From: Hahella sp. KA22
GTDB lineage: Bacteria; Pseudomonadota; Gammaproteobacteria; Pseudomonadales; Oleiphilaceae
NCBI RefSeq assembly: GCF_004135205.1
Contig: NZ_CP035490.1
Coordinates: 310,001-374,000, forward strand
Length of the DNA: 64,000 nucleotides
Reading direction: 5' to 3'
Every line of letters begins with the position of its first letter. The first letter of the stretch is position 1. The notes under the pieces were generated by a model. It was given only the letters and a program-made list of their open reading frames with translations, was not told where the DNA came from and ran no database searches. Of the stretch, positions 62,041 to 64,000 are shown piece after piece. The position numbers and the translations under genes were made by a program.

Positions 62041-63357
62041 CTATGCGCGCTGACGGGCAATAAAATCCCGATACCAGTGGCCGCTGGCTTTCAGCGTGCG
62101 CTGCTGGGTGGCGTAATCCACGTAAGTCAGCCCGAAGCGCTTGCTGTAACCCCAGTTCCATTCGTAGTTGTCCGCCAGACTCCAATAGAAATAGCCGCGA
62201 ATGTCCGCGCCCATCTCCATGGCCTGACGCAGCGCCTGCAGGTGTGTCTCCAGATAATGAATCCGCGCCGGGTCCTGCACTTCGCCATTCTCCATGCGAT
62301 CGGGGAAGGCCGCGCCGTTCTCGGTGATGTAAATCGGCGGCGGCAGGTAGTCGCGGGTGATTCTCACCAAGTGCTGCGCCAGCCCTTGCGGATAGACTTC
62401 CCAGCCCATGTCAGTCAGCCCCATTGCCGCCGGCGCCGGGGTTTGCGGATTAGCCTGGCTGAAGTAGCCGCGGGTGTAGTAATTCACTCCCAGGAAATCC
62501 AGCGGCTGCCTGATAATGTCCATATCGCCGACCGTGACTTTGGGCGCTTTGTCGCCCAGATAGGCCAGCACATCCTGGGGATAGGCGCCGCGGAAAATCG
62601 GGTCCATGTACCAGCGAATGTTGGTTCCGTCGTCCAGACGCGCCAGCTGGCGGTCTGCTTCCGAATCCGGGTTAGCCGGATACGTAGGGGTATGGTTAAG
62701 CACGATGCCCACCGGCGTCTCGCGGTTCACCGCACGCATGCTCTGCAGGGCCAACCCGTGCGACAACAACAGATGATGAGACACCTGATAGGCCATCGCC
62801 TCGTCCTGATAACCTGGTGCGAACTGGCCGGTGGCGTGTCCCAGGGTGGCGGTGCACCAGGGCTCGTTATGGGTGGAAATCGTTTTCACACTATCGCCGT
62901 AACGTCGCATGAACTCCGCCGCATAGTCGGCGAATCGATAACAGGTGTCGCGATTGCGCCAGCCGCCCACGTCTTCCAGCGCCTGAGGCAGATCCCAGTG
63001 ATACAGAGTGACATAGGGCTGCAACCCTTTGACCAGCAGCGCGTCGATCAGGCGACTGTAAAAGTCGAACCCGGCTTCATTCCAGGCGCCTTTGCCATCC
63101 GGCTGCACCCGCGGCCAGGCGATAGAAAAACGGTAGGCGTCCACACCTAATCCAGCAATAAGATCCACATCTTCCTGGTAACGATGATAGTGATCGCAGG
63201 CGACGTCGCCGGTCTCGCCATTCACTGTCTTGCCCGGCGTATGAGAGAAGGTGTCCCAGATTGAGGGCCCCCTGCCGCCTTCATTGGCGGCGCCTTCAAT
63301 CTGGTACGCGCTGGTCGCCACGCCCCAGGTAAAATCCTTTGCAAATTTCTGATTCAT
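62041..63357 (-). CDS. Family 1 beta-glucosidase
   Basis: 438 residues from ATG 63357 (AGAGG upstream), no signal peptide. GH1 motifs: N-terminal FTWGVATSAYQIEGA, acid/base E165 in STHNEPW, nucleophile E346 in YITENGAAFPD, and C-terminal SLADNYEWNWGYSKRFGL for the sugar site. It cuts beta-glucosides such as cellobiose in the cytoplasm. Between a CUT1 permease gene and the ATPase gene, so it should process the imported sugar. Confidence 0.95.
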   Translation of the reverse strand: MNQKFAKDFTWGVATSAYQIEGAANEGGRGPSIWDTFSHTPGKTVNGETGDVACDHYHRYQEDVDLIAGLGVDAYRFSIAWPRVQPDGKGAWNEAGFDFYSRLIDALLVKGLQPYVTLYHWDLPQALEDVGGWRNRDTCYRFADYAAEFMRRYGDSVKTISTHNEPWCTATLGHATGQFAPGYQDEAMAYQVSHHLLLSHGLALQSMRAVNRETPVGIVLNHTPTYPANPDSEADRQLARLDDGTNIRWYMDPIFRGAYPQDVLAYLGDKAPKVTVGDMDIIRQPLDFLGVNYYTRGYFSQANPQTPAPAAMGLTDMGWEVYPQGLAQHLVRITRDYLPPPIYITENGAAFPDRMENGEVQDPARIHYLETHLQALRQAMEMGADIRGYFYWSLADNYEWNWGYSKRFGLTYVDYATQQRTLKASGHWYRDFIARQRA

Positions 63358-63395
63358 AAAATACAAGCCTCTTATTGCTTTCTAAATCGCCGCTT

Positions 63396-64000
63396 CTATC
63401 CCTTCAGCGCGCCGGCTGTCATACCTTCGATCAGCCTCCGCGACGCCAGAATGAATATGACGAGAAGCGGCGCCACGGCGATGGAGGAGCCTGCGCAGAT
63501 GGCGCCCCATGGCACTTGCCCGGAGCCCTGCAGCGCGCGCAGCGCCAACGGAACCGTGTACATTTCCATGTCCCGCATGACCACCAGAGGGGTCATGAAG
63601 TTGTTCCAGGATGTGATAAAAGTGATCAACCCGAGGGTGCCCATAGCGGGCCCCGTCAGCGGCAGCACGATATGACGGAAGGTGGCGAATTCACCGCAGC
63701 CGTCCATGCGCGCTGCTTCCAGCAACTCCCGGGGAATCGCCGAGCTGATGTACTGACGCATCAAAAATACGCCCAGGGCGCTGCAAGCCATAGGCAGATA
63801 CAGCGCCCGCGGCTCGTTCATCCACCCGAACAGCGTCATGATCAGGGTGGTGGGTATCATGCCGAGAAACGGCGGGATGAGGAGCGTGCTCATGACGATC
63901 ATGAACAACAGGTTCTTGTAGCGGAATTCATAGGTGGCGAAGGCGTAGCCCGCCAGGGAGCAGAAGAACAAATTCAACGCCGTGGTGATGATCGCCACAT
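63396..64000 (-). CDS. CUT1 sugar ABC permease, MalG-like, C-terminal part (runs off window)
   Basis: About 201 residues visible; the true start lies past 64000, since the frame is still open and the first helix of the family is missing. Seen: LNLFFCSLAGYAFATYEF, and the coupling EAA loop LLEAARMDGCGEFATFRHIVLPL. Five hydrophobic helices are visible. Partner permease and binding protein are expected outside the window. Confidence 0.9.
   Translation of the reverse strand, partial: VAIITTALNLFFCSLAGYAFATYEFRYKNLLFMIVMSTLLIPPFLGMIPTTLIMTLFGWMNEPRALYLPMACSALGVFLMRQYISSAIPRELLEAARMDGCGEFATFRHIVLPLTGPAMGTLGLITFITSWNNFMTPLVVMRDMEMYTVPLALRALQGSGQVPWGAICAGSSIAVAPLLVIFILASRRLIEGMTAGALKG

Noticed and set aside
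62014-63150. 378-codon open frame on the plus strand
   Set aside because: It lies wholly antisense to the GH1 gene, whose motifs and codon use are clear. No ribosome site and no recognisable protein features.
1-64000. CRISPR arrays, tRNA/rRNA genes, insertion sequences
   Set aside because: I looked in all larger gaps and saw no regularly spaced repeats, no tRNA-like fold and no transposase or integrase frame.

Overview
The window looks like chromosome from a marine gammaproteobacterium of the Hahella / Oceanospirillales type. This is inferred from the gene set: a MksBEF/Jet-type SMC operon, a lipase with a Lif-like chaperone, PEP-CTERM proteins, AcnA aconitase, bacterioferritin with Bfd, an ilvGM operon with a leader peptide, and DUF families usual in that group. 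The sequence is moderately GC-rich by eye, with AT-rich patches at about 32.88-34.2, 39.3-39.5, 40.6-41.1 and 49.95-50.4 kb. I see no rRNA, tRNA, CRISPR array, transposase or integrase.

Left part (1-23.1 kb). A cobalamin riboswitch precedes btuF-btuC-btuD and a TonB gene cut by the window edge, all on the minus strand. Next come a small membrane protein, a MocR-type regulator divergent from a class IV aminotransferase, a periplasmic solute-binding protein, RNase II (rnb), a membrane M50 protease with a helical-repeat C-terminus and a small PTH2-like partner, a DUF2505 protein, and the bfr/bfd iron-storage pair with Fur-box candidates. A three-gene cassette then encodes a secreted phospholipase-C-like enzyme, a periplasmic parvulin and a membrane-anchored helical protein. 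The ilv leader peptide and attenuator with ilvG-ilvM follow, and then a secreted lipase divergent from a Lif-like chaperone.

Middle (23.1-36.1 kb). A PP2C phosphatase and a tandem-domain Ser/Thr kinase are divergent from a two-FHA-domain protein. The FHA gene runs into a complete mksF-mksE-mksB (JetA-B-C) operon. The nuclease gene jetD/mksG is absent. Where it would be expected lies an AT-rich pair: a small Ser-Asp-His hydrolase without signal peptide and a lipoprotein. An orphan sugar-type binding protein and an OB-fold/DUF4190 membrane protein follow.

36.2-52.2 kb is mostly housekeeping and single genes: Fur-box, DUF2061 and acnA; two PEP-CTERM surface proteins; a large alpha/beta hydrolase; an M48 lipoprotein protease; YigZ; a degenerate SDR; a methyltransferase; a zinc-less sirtuin; a di-iron oxygen-binding MBL protein next to a DUF4336 protein; DUF1653, TauE/SafE and DUF1287 proteins.

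Right part (52.1-64 kb) is a beta-glucoside/oligosaccharide uptake and hydrolysis region, all on the minus strand. It has a CUT1-type sugar permease (cut by the edge), GH1 beta-glucosidase and MsmK-type ATPase, then a LacI regulator, an Opp/Dpp-type five-gene transporter and a cytoplasmic GH9 hydrolase. Oligosaccharides would be imported intact by two unrelated ABC systems and cleaved inside by GH1 and GH9 under LacI control.
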